Assembly (NCBI GenBank): GCA_964589855.1
Contig: CAZPVB010000064.1
Coordinates: 1 to 18,931 of the forward strand
Source of the DNA: SKVR01 sp964589855
GTDB taxonomy: Bacteria; Bacteroidota; Bacteroidia; Bacteroidales; UBA7960
DNA: 18,931 bases
Reading direction: 5' to 3'
Shown: positions 8,901-14,723 of the stretch, one piece after another
Numbering within the stretch: position 1 is the stretch's first letter
Layout: each line of letters opens with the position of its first letter
Translations under genes and position numbers: made by a program
Notes under the pieces: generated by a model
Told to the model about the DNA's origin: nothing
Seen by the model: the letters and a program-made list of their open reading frames with translations, nothing else
Database searches by the model: none

Positions 8901-9502
8901 ATATGATCGGAGAATTTGGTAATAAAGGTTATTGGCAGACAGATTATAACGATTACATTTACGACACCATTCTTTATGAACATAACTCTTTTGACAAAGC
9001 AGATATGTTTACATACCAATGGGAAAATTATATTGTAAAAAAGCAAGGGCAAAATATTGGAGGTATTGCTTTCTGCTGGCAGGACAGATATGAAGCAACT
9101 GCCACCTGGTTTGGAATAACCGATATTTTCGGCAACAAAAAACCATCCTGGTATGCTTTAAGAGACATTTTTAATCCTGATGCCGATACCCTTTCTGCAG
9201 AATTCCCAATCCCTCGTTTTCACATGATGATGCCAAGAGATAACCTTCACCCCTGGGGGGAAGCAAGAGTGGTAGCTGCCACAAATGAAGCACATCTAAG
9301 AAACTCTTTTTACTATAAATGGGTCATTTATGAAGAAGGTTCTTTCAGGAATATATTAGAAACCTCGTGGGAAAAAGGAAATTTTGACTTTCGATTCAAA
9401 GTACCTGAAAAACCATCAAACTACAGACTCTATTTATACGTTTCCGATAATAATGGTAATGTCGTTACTGAATCCAACGCACTGATGATCAAATGGAACT
9501 AA
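5945..9502 (+). CDS. Polysaccharide synthase: GT2 glycosyltransferase fused to extracytoplasmic glycoside hydrolase
   Basis: 1185 aa from 5945; in-frame ATGs at 5909 and 5954 are alternatives. Two TM helices (about 19-38, 46-72) precede a cytoplasmic GT2 domain (75-323) with the BcsA/NdvB-type landmarks: Asp122 in CDEAND, DPD (171-173), TED (260-262) and QQLKW (298-302), a QxxRW motif with Lys for Arg. About five further TM helices (323-488) and one at 531-548 follow. The rest is probably periplasmic. Residues 568-728 look barrel-like, with a WVWHTD strand recalling GH26 but without its HE acid/base. Residues 778-1078 form a complete GH barrel, starting IQGVAYNPG and NTIRRYSP, with Glu892 in LGNETWG (acid/base) and Glu990 in MIGEFGNKGYW (nucleophile). 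Residues 1083-1185 are Ig-like. Likely role: chain synthesis and export coupled to cleavage or transglycosylation. The barrel resembles GH2-C and yeast Gas1 (GH72). Product unknown. Confidence 0.88.
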   Translation: MNFMKRKNPHPTRAENIQGKFLILAGILSAVFFLHWLLDPEHVGYKPLYYLLIFSFVYKVLRLFVEWILYFHLTVPKKPRTTRSWNVDILTTYCPPEPKEMVVKTLEAIQKIRYPHKTYLCDEANDEELKRICEELDIIHVTREQKTDAKAGNINNALYTVADGEICVILDPDHIPDPDFLDEVLPYFEDEKVGFVQVPQVYYNQSKTIIAKAAAQQTYQFYGPCMMGLNTYGAVPAIGANCTFRRKALDSIGGHAPGLTEDMHTAMLLHAKKWKSVYNPTVVAKGLVPWNYSGYCLQQLKWARGSFDLLLKVLPRIVGKLKFSQIFYYLSAPIFYIYGLFAFFDFFIPIIVLITGIIPIKISIFDFFLHATPLFMATIALRQFNQRWLYEEHEKGAFILGGTLLKASWWTSVVGFIYTLFNKKVPYIPTPKDFRPENPNKLLLPNHLIIFISLLAVVYGISRDLNPFLLFMAFLALVNTLILSLGVTMAMQKSIISFHKIFRNTFISKGSNTRKWIYHRKQKLYSNLQKTGIVLIALTFLSILFIYHVENKRLNQLASNLYAQTAKDEIFIPNIQGSYFKNMESDAHFVYDTFQLDENFLQNAKKFSDTIHKLGKIPYFILNLNQEQLADTLNTYDPVFNDLFLYLRERYSPVFFAFINHNNDDKTKTHIAKWFYNANMLANQVSFPNIAWVWHTDIPYDDPFVDLIKFPVSWVQSSKSNIFENIDISAEDPPLLVFDGNRLITLNPSTKKTKSFDLEIFNNKRSMPSQATTSNHFSSLYIQGVAYNPGHDWRDSKNSIPLTLSKVEEDLSKIKQMGANTIRRYSPSMYDRNILKTANIHDLNVLYGFWFDPKVDYKSQSRRIKRYEKEVLRTVKKYRNDSAIIGWTLGNETWGLLKHHFNEPYLSIVRYEYTMMISELAKKIKEIDPERPVFTVEEHTYHLSAAAYAFNKFAPEIDIFGVNSYYFQNLSRLDSIINSVMPNKQYMIGEFGNKGYWQTDYNDYIYDTILYEHNSFDKADMFTYQWENYIVKKQGQNIGGIAFCWQDRYEATATWFGITDIFGNKKPSWYALRDIFNPDADTLSAEFPIPRFHMMMPRDNLHPWGEARVVAATNEAHLRNSFYYKWVIYEEGSFRNILETSWEKGNFDFRFKVPEKPSNYRLYLYVSDNNGNVVTESNALMIKWN

Positions 9503-9978
9503 AAAAATTACTCATATTATTTTTCAGAATTACGATTTACTGGCTGGTGGCAACATTTTTTGCCACACTTTTAATCAGTATTTTCTCCAGCTTTATACCA
9601 TTTGAAAAGCTGCAATCTTTTATCGATTACAGATTTGATTTAAGGTCTCTCAGGTATTTTGAACTAACCATACAGTTTTACCTGTTCGTTTCTTTCCTTA
9701 TGGCTGCTCCGGGGTACCTTATTAATCTGGGGATATATTTTTTCAACAGAAACAAAAAAAATCTTATTAAAGCAAAATATATTTCTATTGTGATTAACTT
9801 GTTGATTGCCGGGGGTATTTTGATAGCGTACAACAGTTTTAATATCTCACGACAAATTGACCTGATTTATATTATTGCACCAGTTTACCTAATTTCTTTG
9901 GTGGGATGGGCGATCCTAATCCTGCCAACAGGAACAAAAGATGTTTCACTTACAAAACCAAGACAATCAGAGGAATAG
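9493..9978 (+). CDS. Four-TM accessory membrane protein, translationally coupled to the synthase
   Basis: 161 aa. It starts inside the last codons of the synthase gene (ATG at 9493, 10-nt overlap in another frame), so it is very probably translated by coupling and made in step with the synthase. Four hydrophobic segments are visible (about 7-31, 58-84, 93-114, 122-146) with a charged C-terminal tail (KDVSLTKPRQSEE). I recognise no family or catalytic motif. By position it could be a subunit that assembles with the synthase or helps pass the glycan across the membrane. That is inference from gene order only. Confidence 0.75.
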   Translation: MELKKLLILFFRITIYWLVATFFATLLISIFSSFIPFEKLQSFIDYRFDLRSLRYFELTIQFYLFVSFLMAAPGYLINLGIYFFNRNKKNLIKAKYISIVINLLIAGGILIAYNSFNISRQIDLIYIIAPVYLISLVGWAILILPTGTKDVSLTKPRQSEE

Positions 9979-10033
9979 TTTTTTCTGCAAAATATCTGTT
10001 ATCAGTCCAATTGTAACATCAGTCAATCTTCTC

Positions 10034-11575
10034 CTAAATCAAAATCAACGAATAAACCACCCCGATAACCCCTAAAATGGTGAGGAACAAGACCACTTTT
10101 ACAGGCATGACACCATTGTTCTCTGCCGTTTTGCCAAAAATACCAAAAACCAGGGGATGCACCAGAAAGGGCATGGCAAAGACAAAAGCAATAAGATCGG
10201 CGGCCTGACCACCAAACATACCTCCCTGAATAGCAGCAAACAAACCAAAGTGCGATATTGCACTGGAATTGGCCATTACCGCATCGTTCAGACCCATGCC
10301 AGCCAGGCTCAGAATAAGCAATCCGCCAAATACAGCGATCAGCTGCCATCCCAGTGAAAAGACCATCAGTCCTCGGATCTCTTTAGCATCCTGACTATCG
10401 GATTTTCTGAGCAGTATGATGGCCCACCAGGTAAGCAATACTCCGGCAGCAACAATGGCCAATGTATAGGGTATAATCAGTTTGCCCGAGGTGGCACTGG
10501 CTGCCAATACCGAGAAAACAAAAATATGTCCGATAAAAGGAATGTTGATCATGATGGGTGCTCTCACCTGGGCTTCTGTTCCCAGATCGCCGGCGGTACA
10601 GGCTCCTGTGAGACCTGAATGTGATAAAGAACCTGCCATTCCGGGTGCCAGGTTTCTGATGTTATTGGCCTTGGCCAATAAGATCAGGATGGTTAACCCT
10701 CCAAACATCCATAACAATTGCCCGAAAAAACCAAAGGTGAGCACCGAAGTCATTCCTGTAAGTCCAAAAGCATCTGCAATGCGACTCCCTCCTACCATAA
10801 AATTGGCAGCAAGCACTACAGGTATACCAGCAAAGAGCAAAGCTCTGATGGTGGGTCCAAATTTCCACTCAGAAAAAATCATCCCCAAAGAAACAGACAA
10901 GATCATGGCAAAGAAAATCTCAGGTAGTGCTATATGTGGACGAATCCATTGGGCAATATGCCATGATGCCACCAGAATCAGCAAAATCATTCCGGTTTCG
11001 GCAATCCCTTTGCGGATATAAACCGCCTTATTGGTGAGTTTTGCACGATAGTCGATCAGTATGATCGATCCTACAACTCCCAGATAACCCAGCAGAGGAT
11101 AAAAATTGTCCAACGGTTCGTTGTTGGTATGTCCGACAATTACACGCTTGATCGATTCTATGCCTATAAGCACAAAAAAAGCACGGATCAGAAACATGAA
11201 TTGTGTAAACTTAGTGCCCAGGAAAATTTCCTCTTTCGATTGTATGAGAATATCGGTTTTGTCAATCTCTTTTTTACTGATGATCTTTTTAATCTCTTGT
11301 CCACCAACAAAAAAGGAAGCAATCAATGCGGTAATGGTAACTTTACTGGTAAAATCGATGATGGGAAATTCTGTCAAACCAGGTGTGCCCATGCCGGTAT
11401 TTACCAGCACATATCCCATGATCAGACCAAAAACAACAATGATCAGAATAGGGGAATACCTTGTGCCCGCCACAAATGTACGCGACACCAAAACCATGCT
11501 TATCACAAGCAGGAAAGTAAGCCAAAACTGATTTAGTATATGTGCATTGGCCATTTGATCTGTAAAAGTTTCCAT
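10034..11575 (-). CDS. Large multi-pass membrane protein, putative secondary transporter
   Basis: 513 aa from METFTDQ at 11575. The frame is open to 11671, but the extra 32 residues are Cys-rich and unlike a membrane-protein N-terminus, and they would cover the promoter palindrome. About 12-14 hydrophobic helices fill the protein, with one charged cytoplasmic loop near 92-115 (KKIISKKEIDKTDILIQSKEE). Glycine-rich helix breaks occur (FFVGGQEIKK, GGSRIADAFGLTG, SHSGLTGACTAGDLGTE, GGMFGGQAAD), as in re-entrant loops of ion-coupled carriers such as GltS-type or cation/proton antiporter folds. I cannot place it in a named family. It ends 55 nt from the convergent four-TM gene and is alone on its strand here. 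Confidence 0.82.
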   Translation of the reverse strand: METFTDQMANAHILNQFWLTFLLVISMVLVSRTFVAGTRYSPILIIVVFGLIMGYVLVNTGMGTPGLTEFPIIDFTSKVTITALIASFFVGGQEIKKIISKKEIDKTDILIQSKEEIFLGTKFTQFMFLIRAFFVLIGIESIKRVIVGHTNNEPLDNFYPLLGYLGVVGSIILIDYRAKLTNKAVYIRKGIAETGMILLILVASWHIAQWIRPHIALPEIFFAMILSVSLGMIFSEWKFGPTIRALLFAGIPVVLAANFMVGGSRIADAFGLTGMTSVLTFGFFGQLLWMFGGLTILILLAKANNIRNLAPGMAGSLSHSGLTGACTAGDLGTEAQVRAPIMINIPFIGHIFVFSVLAASATSGKLIIPYTLAIVAAGVLLTWWAIILLRKSDSQDAKEIRGLMVFSLGWQLIAVFGGLLILSLAGMGLNDAVMANSSAISHFGLFAAIQGGMFGGQAADLIAFVFAMPFLVHPLVFGIFGKTAENNGVMPVKVVLFLTILGVIGVVYSLILI

Positions 11576-11604
11576 TTTTTGTTTTTTTTCAGAGGTACAG
11601 AAAT

Positions 11605-11633
11605 AAAAGATACAATTTTCTAAACAATTGCAA
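11605..11633 (-). promoter_or_regulatory. Candidate promoter of the transporter gene
   Basis: Read on the minus strand, TTG (11631-11633), an 18-nt spacer and TATCTTTT (11605-11612) resemble the Bacteroidetes TTG / TAnnTTTG promoter with one mismatch in the -7 box and a slightly short spacer. The -33 element lies inside the inverted repeat at 11626-11644. Confidence 0.35.
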
Positions 11634-11644
11634 TACTTGCAATT
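11626..11644. promoter_or_regulatory. Candidate operator, inverted repeat AATTGCAATACTTGCAATT
   Basis: Perfect 8-bp arms (AATTGCAA / TTGCAATT) are separated by three bases, 51-69 nt upstream of the transporter start at 11575. The repeat covers the candidate -33 element, so a dimeric regulator bound here would control that promoter. The binding protein is unknown. Confidence 0.5.
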
Positions 11645-11826
11645 CGCGGCAAAAATATGAGTTTTCTGCAAAATGGCACCAATTATTTTCTTTTTTCATT
11701 GTAAACAGAGATATGTATCTATCGTAGATTTTTGCCTCAATCTTTCATCCGGCAATGTTTCGGAAAAAATTACCTGTCAGAATGCAGAAAATACGCAAAA
11801 CAACAAATAGGTATTGCACTTGTTAA

Positions 11827-11834
11827 TATCTTTG
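11827..11834 (+). promoter_or_regulatory. -7 box (TATCTTTG) for the ABC transporter operon
   Basis: Exact match to TAnnTTTG, 22 nt before the ABC ATPase start codon at 11857. No convincing -33 TTTG is present at the usual distance. The leader is short and A-rich, as is usual in this phylum. Confidence 0.45.
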
Positions 11835-11856
11835 CTTTTTATTTTGTGAAAAAACC

Positions 11857-12786
11857 ATGCAACAACCCATTGTTAGTATAGATAATGTGAAAAAATCGTT
11901 TCGGACGGTACGAGCCGTTCAGGGCATCAGCCTTACCATTTATCAAGGTGAATTTGTTGCCATTTTGGGACCTAATGGTGCCGGAAAAACCACTTTGGTA
12001 GAAATGATTGAAGGAATACAAAAACCCGATGAGGGAGAGATTCTGATCAAAGGGATGAAATGGAAGGGGAACAGCAACAAGATCAACCGTTTGCTGGGCA
12101 TATCATTGCAGGAAACCTGGTTTATTGAAAAACTGACTGTTTATGAAACCCTGAAACTTTTTGCCTCATTCTATCAACTTGGAAAAAACAGGGCATTGGA
12201 GATCATGAAAACCATTGAACTGGAAGAAAAGAAAAATGCCTTTACCAAAAATCTTTCGGGTGGGCAACGACAAAGACTGGCACTGGGCATAGCATTGCTC
12301 AACAAACCGGAATTATTGCTGCTCGATGAACCCACTACTGGCCTCGATCCCAATGCCCGTCATGATATATGGGAGATACTGATGAAACTCAAAAATGAAA
12401 AAAACACATCACTGATTCTGACTACACATTACATGGAAGAAGCGGAATATCTGTGTGACAGGATTATCATTGCTGATAAGGGGAAAATACTGGCCCAGGG
12501 AACCCTGGAAGAACTTTTGGCACAATGTGCTTTCAATGAAATCATTGAAGTGGGTTTCGACCGCCCCCCGGATATACCACTCGAAAGGTTGCCCGGAGTG
12601 CTGCAGGTAAAACAAAGTAATCACCAGAACCATTTTACCCTTGATGTATCTCAGATTACAAAAACATTGCCTGTTCTCCTCAAACAGGTTGAAGAACAAA
12701 AAGTGGGTATTCAGAAGCTCATCAGCCGCAAACCCACCCTCGATGATCTTTTTATTTCCCTTACAGGAAGGCATTTAAACACCTAA
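11857..12786 (+). CDS. ABC-2 type transporter ATP-binding protein
   Basis: 309 aa. All nucleotide-binding motifs are intact: Walker A GPNGAGKTT (38-46), Q-loop Gln85, signature LSGGQ (133-137), Walker B LLLLDE (153-158) with catalytic Glu158, D-loop GLD and switch His191 in LTTHYMEEAE. The layout belongs to the CcmA/DrrA/NodI group that drives ABC-2 exporters of drugs, lipids or polysaccharides. A C-terminal extension (about 230-309) is typical of this group and probably contacts the permease. The permease gene follows after 11 nt, so the two form an operon. The cargo cannot be told from sequence. Confidence 0.96.
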   Translation: MQQPIVSIDNVKKSFRTVRAVQGISLTIYQGEFVAILGPNGAGKTTLVEMIEGIQKPDEGEILIKGMKWKGNSNKINRLLGISLQETWFIEKLTVYETLKLFASFYQLGKNRALEIMKTIELEEKKNAFTKNLSGGQRQRLALGIALLNKPELLLLDEPTTGLDPNARHDIWEILMKLKNEKNTSLILTTHYMEEAEYLCDRIIIADKGKILAQGTLEELLAQCAFNEIIEVGFDRPPDIPLERLPGVLQVKQSNHQNHFTLDVSQITKTLPVLLKQVEEQKVGIQKLISRKPTLDDLFISLTGRHLNT

Positions 12787-12797
12787 CAGAAAAACGA

Positions 12798-13883
12798 ATG
12801 AACCATCCCATTTTCCTGCTCACAGTTAGTCAGATCAAAGAATTTTTCCGCGAACCCGGCGCTGTGTTCTGGTCTTTTGGATTTCCTATACTGATGGCAG
12901 TTGGTCTGGGACTGGCATTTTCGGGTGATCAGGAGATACTGCATGGGGTTGCAGTGGTTTCACCCACCCTCACGGAAGACGGAAAAGCAACAAAAATCCT
13001 TTTTGAGGCAAGTGTACCCCAGGACACAGTTATTGAGAAAAGATTTCAAAATGAAACCGGCATCACGCGCTATCAATTCCACATTACCAGTTGGGATGAA
13101 GCAGAAATTCTTCTCAAACGAGGAATTATCAATGCCATCATTACGGAAAATGAAAACGGATTGGTATATCACTATGACCCTGTCAATCCTGAAGGCGAAC
13201 TCATACAAATGCAATTGTCTGATTTTTTTGAAACAGGAGATCTTGGGCGAAGAAGCGGTAGCTTTGCCCCTTTGGATGCTGTGGGCACACGGTACATTGA
13301 TTTTTTCATCCCCGGCCTGCTTACCCTGGGCATCATGATGTCAGTCATGTGGGGTGTTTGCTATTCTTTGATCGAAAAACGCTCCAAAAAACTCATGCGC
13401 CGCATGGTTGCCACACCCATGCGTAAATCACACTTCCTTATATCGCTCTGGGCTTCACGACTGATGATCACCATTTTCGACAGTTTGGTGCTGCTTACTT
13501 TTGCCTATTATTTTTTCGATGTAAAAATACAAGGCAGCCTGCCGGCACTTATCCTATTGCTGCTCAGTGGCAACATTGCCTTTTTTGGTTTGTCCATTCT
13601 CCTCTCATCGCGCACTGCCAACATGCAGGTGGGCAATGGCCTTATCTCTTTTATCACCACACCCATGATGGTTTTGTCGGGTATCTTTTTCAGTTATCAA
13701 AATTTTCCCGACTGGGCGATCAACATCATCAAGTACCTTCCACTTACCCGGTTTACCGATCACACCAGAAGTATTATCAATGAAGGTGCAGGTTTTCTGC
13801 AAACCCTCGATGGAATCATAATCCTTCTCACCTTTGGGATGCTTACCTTTTTCATGGGGATGAAAGTTTACAAATGGTATTGA
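12798..13883 (+). CDS. ABC-2 type transporter permease
   Basis: 361 aa. One TM helix near the N-terminus (about 24-42) is followed by a long soluble segment (about 45-165) that should be extracytoplasmic. Five further helices follow (about 170-194, 219-245, 250-272, 280-308, 338-357). This one-plus-five layout with a large loop is the usual ABC2_membrane (YhgE/Pip-related, NatB/DrrB-like) form. The motif SVMWGVCYSLIEKRSKKLMRRM lies at the cytoplasmic coupling region. It works as a dimer with the ATPase encoded just upstream. Substrate unknown. Confidence 0.93.
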   Translation: MNHPIFLLTVSQIKEFFREPGAVFWSFGFPILMAVGLGLAFSGDQEILHGVAVVSPTLTEDGKATKILFEASVPQDTVIEKRFQNETGITRYQFHITSWDEAEILLKRGIINAIITENENGLVYHYDPVNPEGELIQMQLSDFFETGDLGRRSGSFAPLDAVGTRYIDFFIPGLLTLGIMMSVMWGVCYSLIEKRSKKLMRRMVATPMRKSHFLISLWASRLMITIFDSLVLLTFAYYFFDVKIQGSLPALILLLLSGNIAFFGLSILLSSRTANMQVGNGLISFITTPMMVLSGIFFSYQNFPDWAINIIKYLPLTRFTDHTRSIINEGAGFLQTLDGIIILLTFGMLTFFMGMKVYKWY

Positions 13884-13905
13884 TGATTAAGAAATTTAAT
13901 GTTTT

Positions 13906-13937
13906 CCGGTGTACAATGAATTGTTTTCCTGGTTTTT
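13906..13937 (+). terminator. Possible terminator of the ABC operon
   Basis: A weak hairpin: CCGG (13906-13909) can pair with CCTGG (13928-13932, one bulge), with an inner ACAA/TTGT stem, followed by TTTTT (13933-13937). It lies 22 nt after the permease stop. The stem is interrupted, so this is tentative. Confidence 0.3.
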
Positions 13938-13956
13938 AAATCACTGTTTCAATGAA

Positions 13957-14098
13957 TGAGTCCACTCCGAAAACTTGTTTTCGGCAAATCTGTGTTCATT
14001 TTCTTTTTTTAAACACATTGATTATCAGAATTTAGAATCTGTGTAAATCTGTGTAATCTGTGTAATCTGTGGATAATTTACTTTTCAGAGTGGACACA
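13957..14098. mobile_element. MITE-like repeat, copy A
   Basis: About 142 bp, non-coding. The ends form a 17-bp terminal inverted repeat, TGAGTCCACTCCGAAAA (13957-13973) against TTTTCAGAGTGGACACA (14082-14098), with 15 of 17 positions complementary. The direct repeat TGAA flanks it on both sides (13953-13956 and 14099-14102), as expected for a target-site duplication. Inside are a perfect palindrome CCGAAAACTTGTTTTCGG (13967-13984) and a short tandem repeat. It is similar along its length to copy B at 16131-16260. No transposase is present, so any movement would need one in trans. Confidence 0.6.
14036..14072. repeat. Tandem repeat of AATCTGTGT, four units
   Basis: Four near-perfect units: AATCTGTGTA, AATCTGTGT, AATCTGTGT and AATCTGTGG, within MITE-like copy A. 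The matching part of copy B (about 16208-16236) has only degenerate versions (ATTCGTGAT, ATTCGTAAA, ATTAGTGG). Confidence 0.8.
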
Positions 14099-14270
14099 TG
14101 AATTAGATTTGAAAGTGTAAGTAAAAATTCTGCAAACCCTGTACTTTCAGGTTTTGCAATGTGATCATGATCGGCATCAGGCGGAATTATAAATCTCCAT
14201 TTCTCCTTCGTAGTTTATTCACTGAATTTCATTTGGTTAGAAAAAACAACTCTGATTTATGGCAAACAGG

Positions 14271-14307
14271 TAAAAGAACCAGAACAGGTTGTATACTCCT
14301 TCTGGCT
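14271..14307 (-). terminator. Terminator of the TraR/DksA-like gene
   Basis: On the minus strand an 8-bp stem AGCCAGAA / TTCTGGTT (one G-U pair) begins directly after the stop codon. It has a 15-nt loop and is followed by CTTTTA. The long loop and short T-run make it moderate in quality. Confidence 0.45.
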
Positions 14308-14631
14308 CTAACGGGCACAGTTCACACAATACATGCTTTCAGGACGAAAAAGGATTCTTCCCAGAGGAATTTCTGCTTTGCAACGCATACATTTACCAAA
14401 ATCCTCAGTTCCATACATCGACAAAACCCGCTGCAGTCCCTGCAACTTACTTTCAGCCTGTCTGAGTGATGCCTCTGTTACGCTTTTGTTGTTGATGGCA
14501 TCCATCCTTGATATTCTGCCAACGGACACATCGGGTGCTACTGGTCTCGTAAGCTCCTTATACTCTTCAATCAACCGTTTGGTCTTCTCGATTTCGCTGA
14601 TAATTTTCTCTTTAATATTGCCCTGTTCCAT
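14308..14631 (-). CDS. TraR/DksA family C4 zinc-finger protein
   Basis: 107 aa. An N-terminal helical hairpin (about 1-70) contains the family's VGRISRMDA segment (38-45), where the tip of the coiled coil carries the acidic residue. The C-terminal zinc finger has Cys81, Cys84, Cys102 and Cys105 (C-x2-C-x17-C-x2-C). Proteins of this family bind RNA polymerase through the secondary channel and change promoter response, with or without ppGpp. Its length is typical of short DksA-like proteins. It lies 92 bp downstream of the 465-aa gene on the same strand and may be co-transcribed with it. A terminator-like hairpin starts at its stop codon. Confidence 0.92.
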   Translation of the reverse strand: MEQGNIKEKIISEIEKTKRLIEEYKELTRPVAPDVSVGRISRMDAINNKSVTEASLRQAESKLQGLQRVLSMYGTEDFGKCMRCKAEIPLGRILFRPESMYCVNCAR

Positions 14632-14723
14632 TTTCTTTTTCGATTTGTTAATGTTTTCAGATGGTGTGTACTGAATAAGTCTCTTACTATTTGAAACTTG
14701 CAGACTACCACCTTTATGTCCTT

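Noticed and set aside
10482..11021. 179-codon plus-strand frame opposite the transporter gene
   Set aside because: The Pro/Lys-rich translation is the usual antisense product of a membrane-protein gene. No start context or domain.
14036..14072. Possible CRISPR-like array
   Set aside because: Units are 9-10 bp and abut directly with no spacers. It is a simple tandem repeat.
14161..14469. 102-codon plus-strand ORF running into the TraR/DksA gene
   Set aside because: Half of it is antisense to the zinc-finger gene, and the rest lies in the repeat-bearing intergenic region. No protein-like features.
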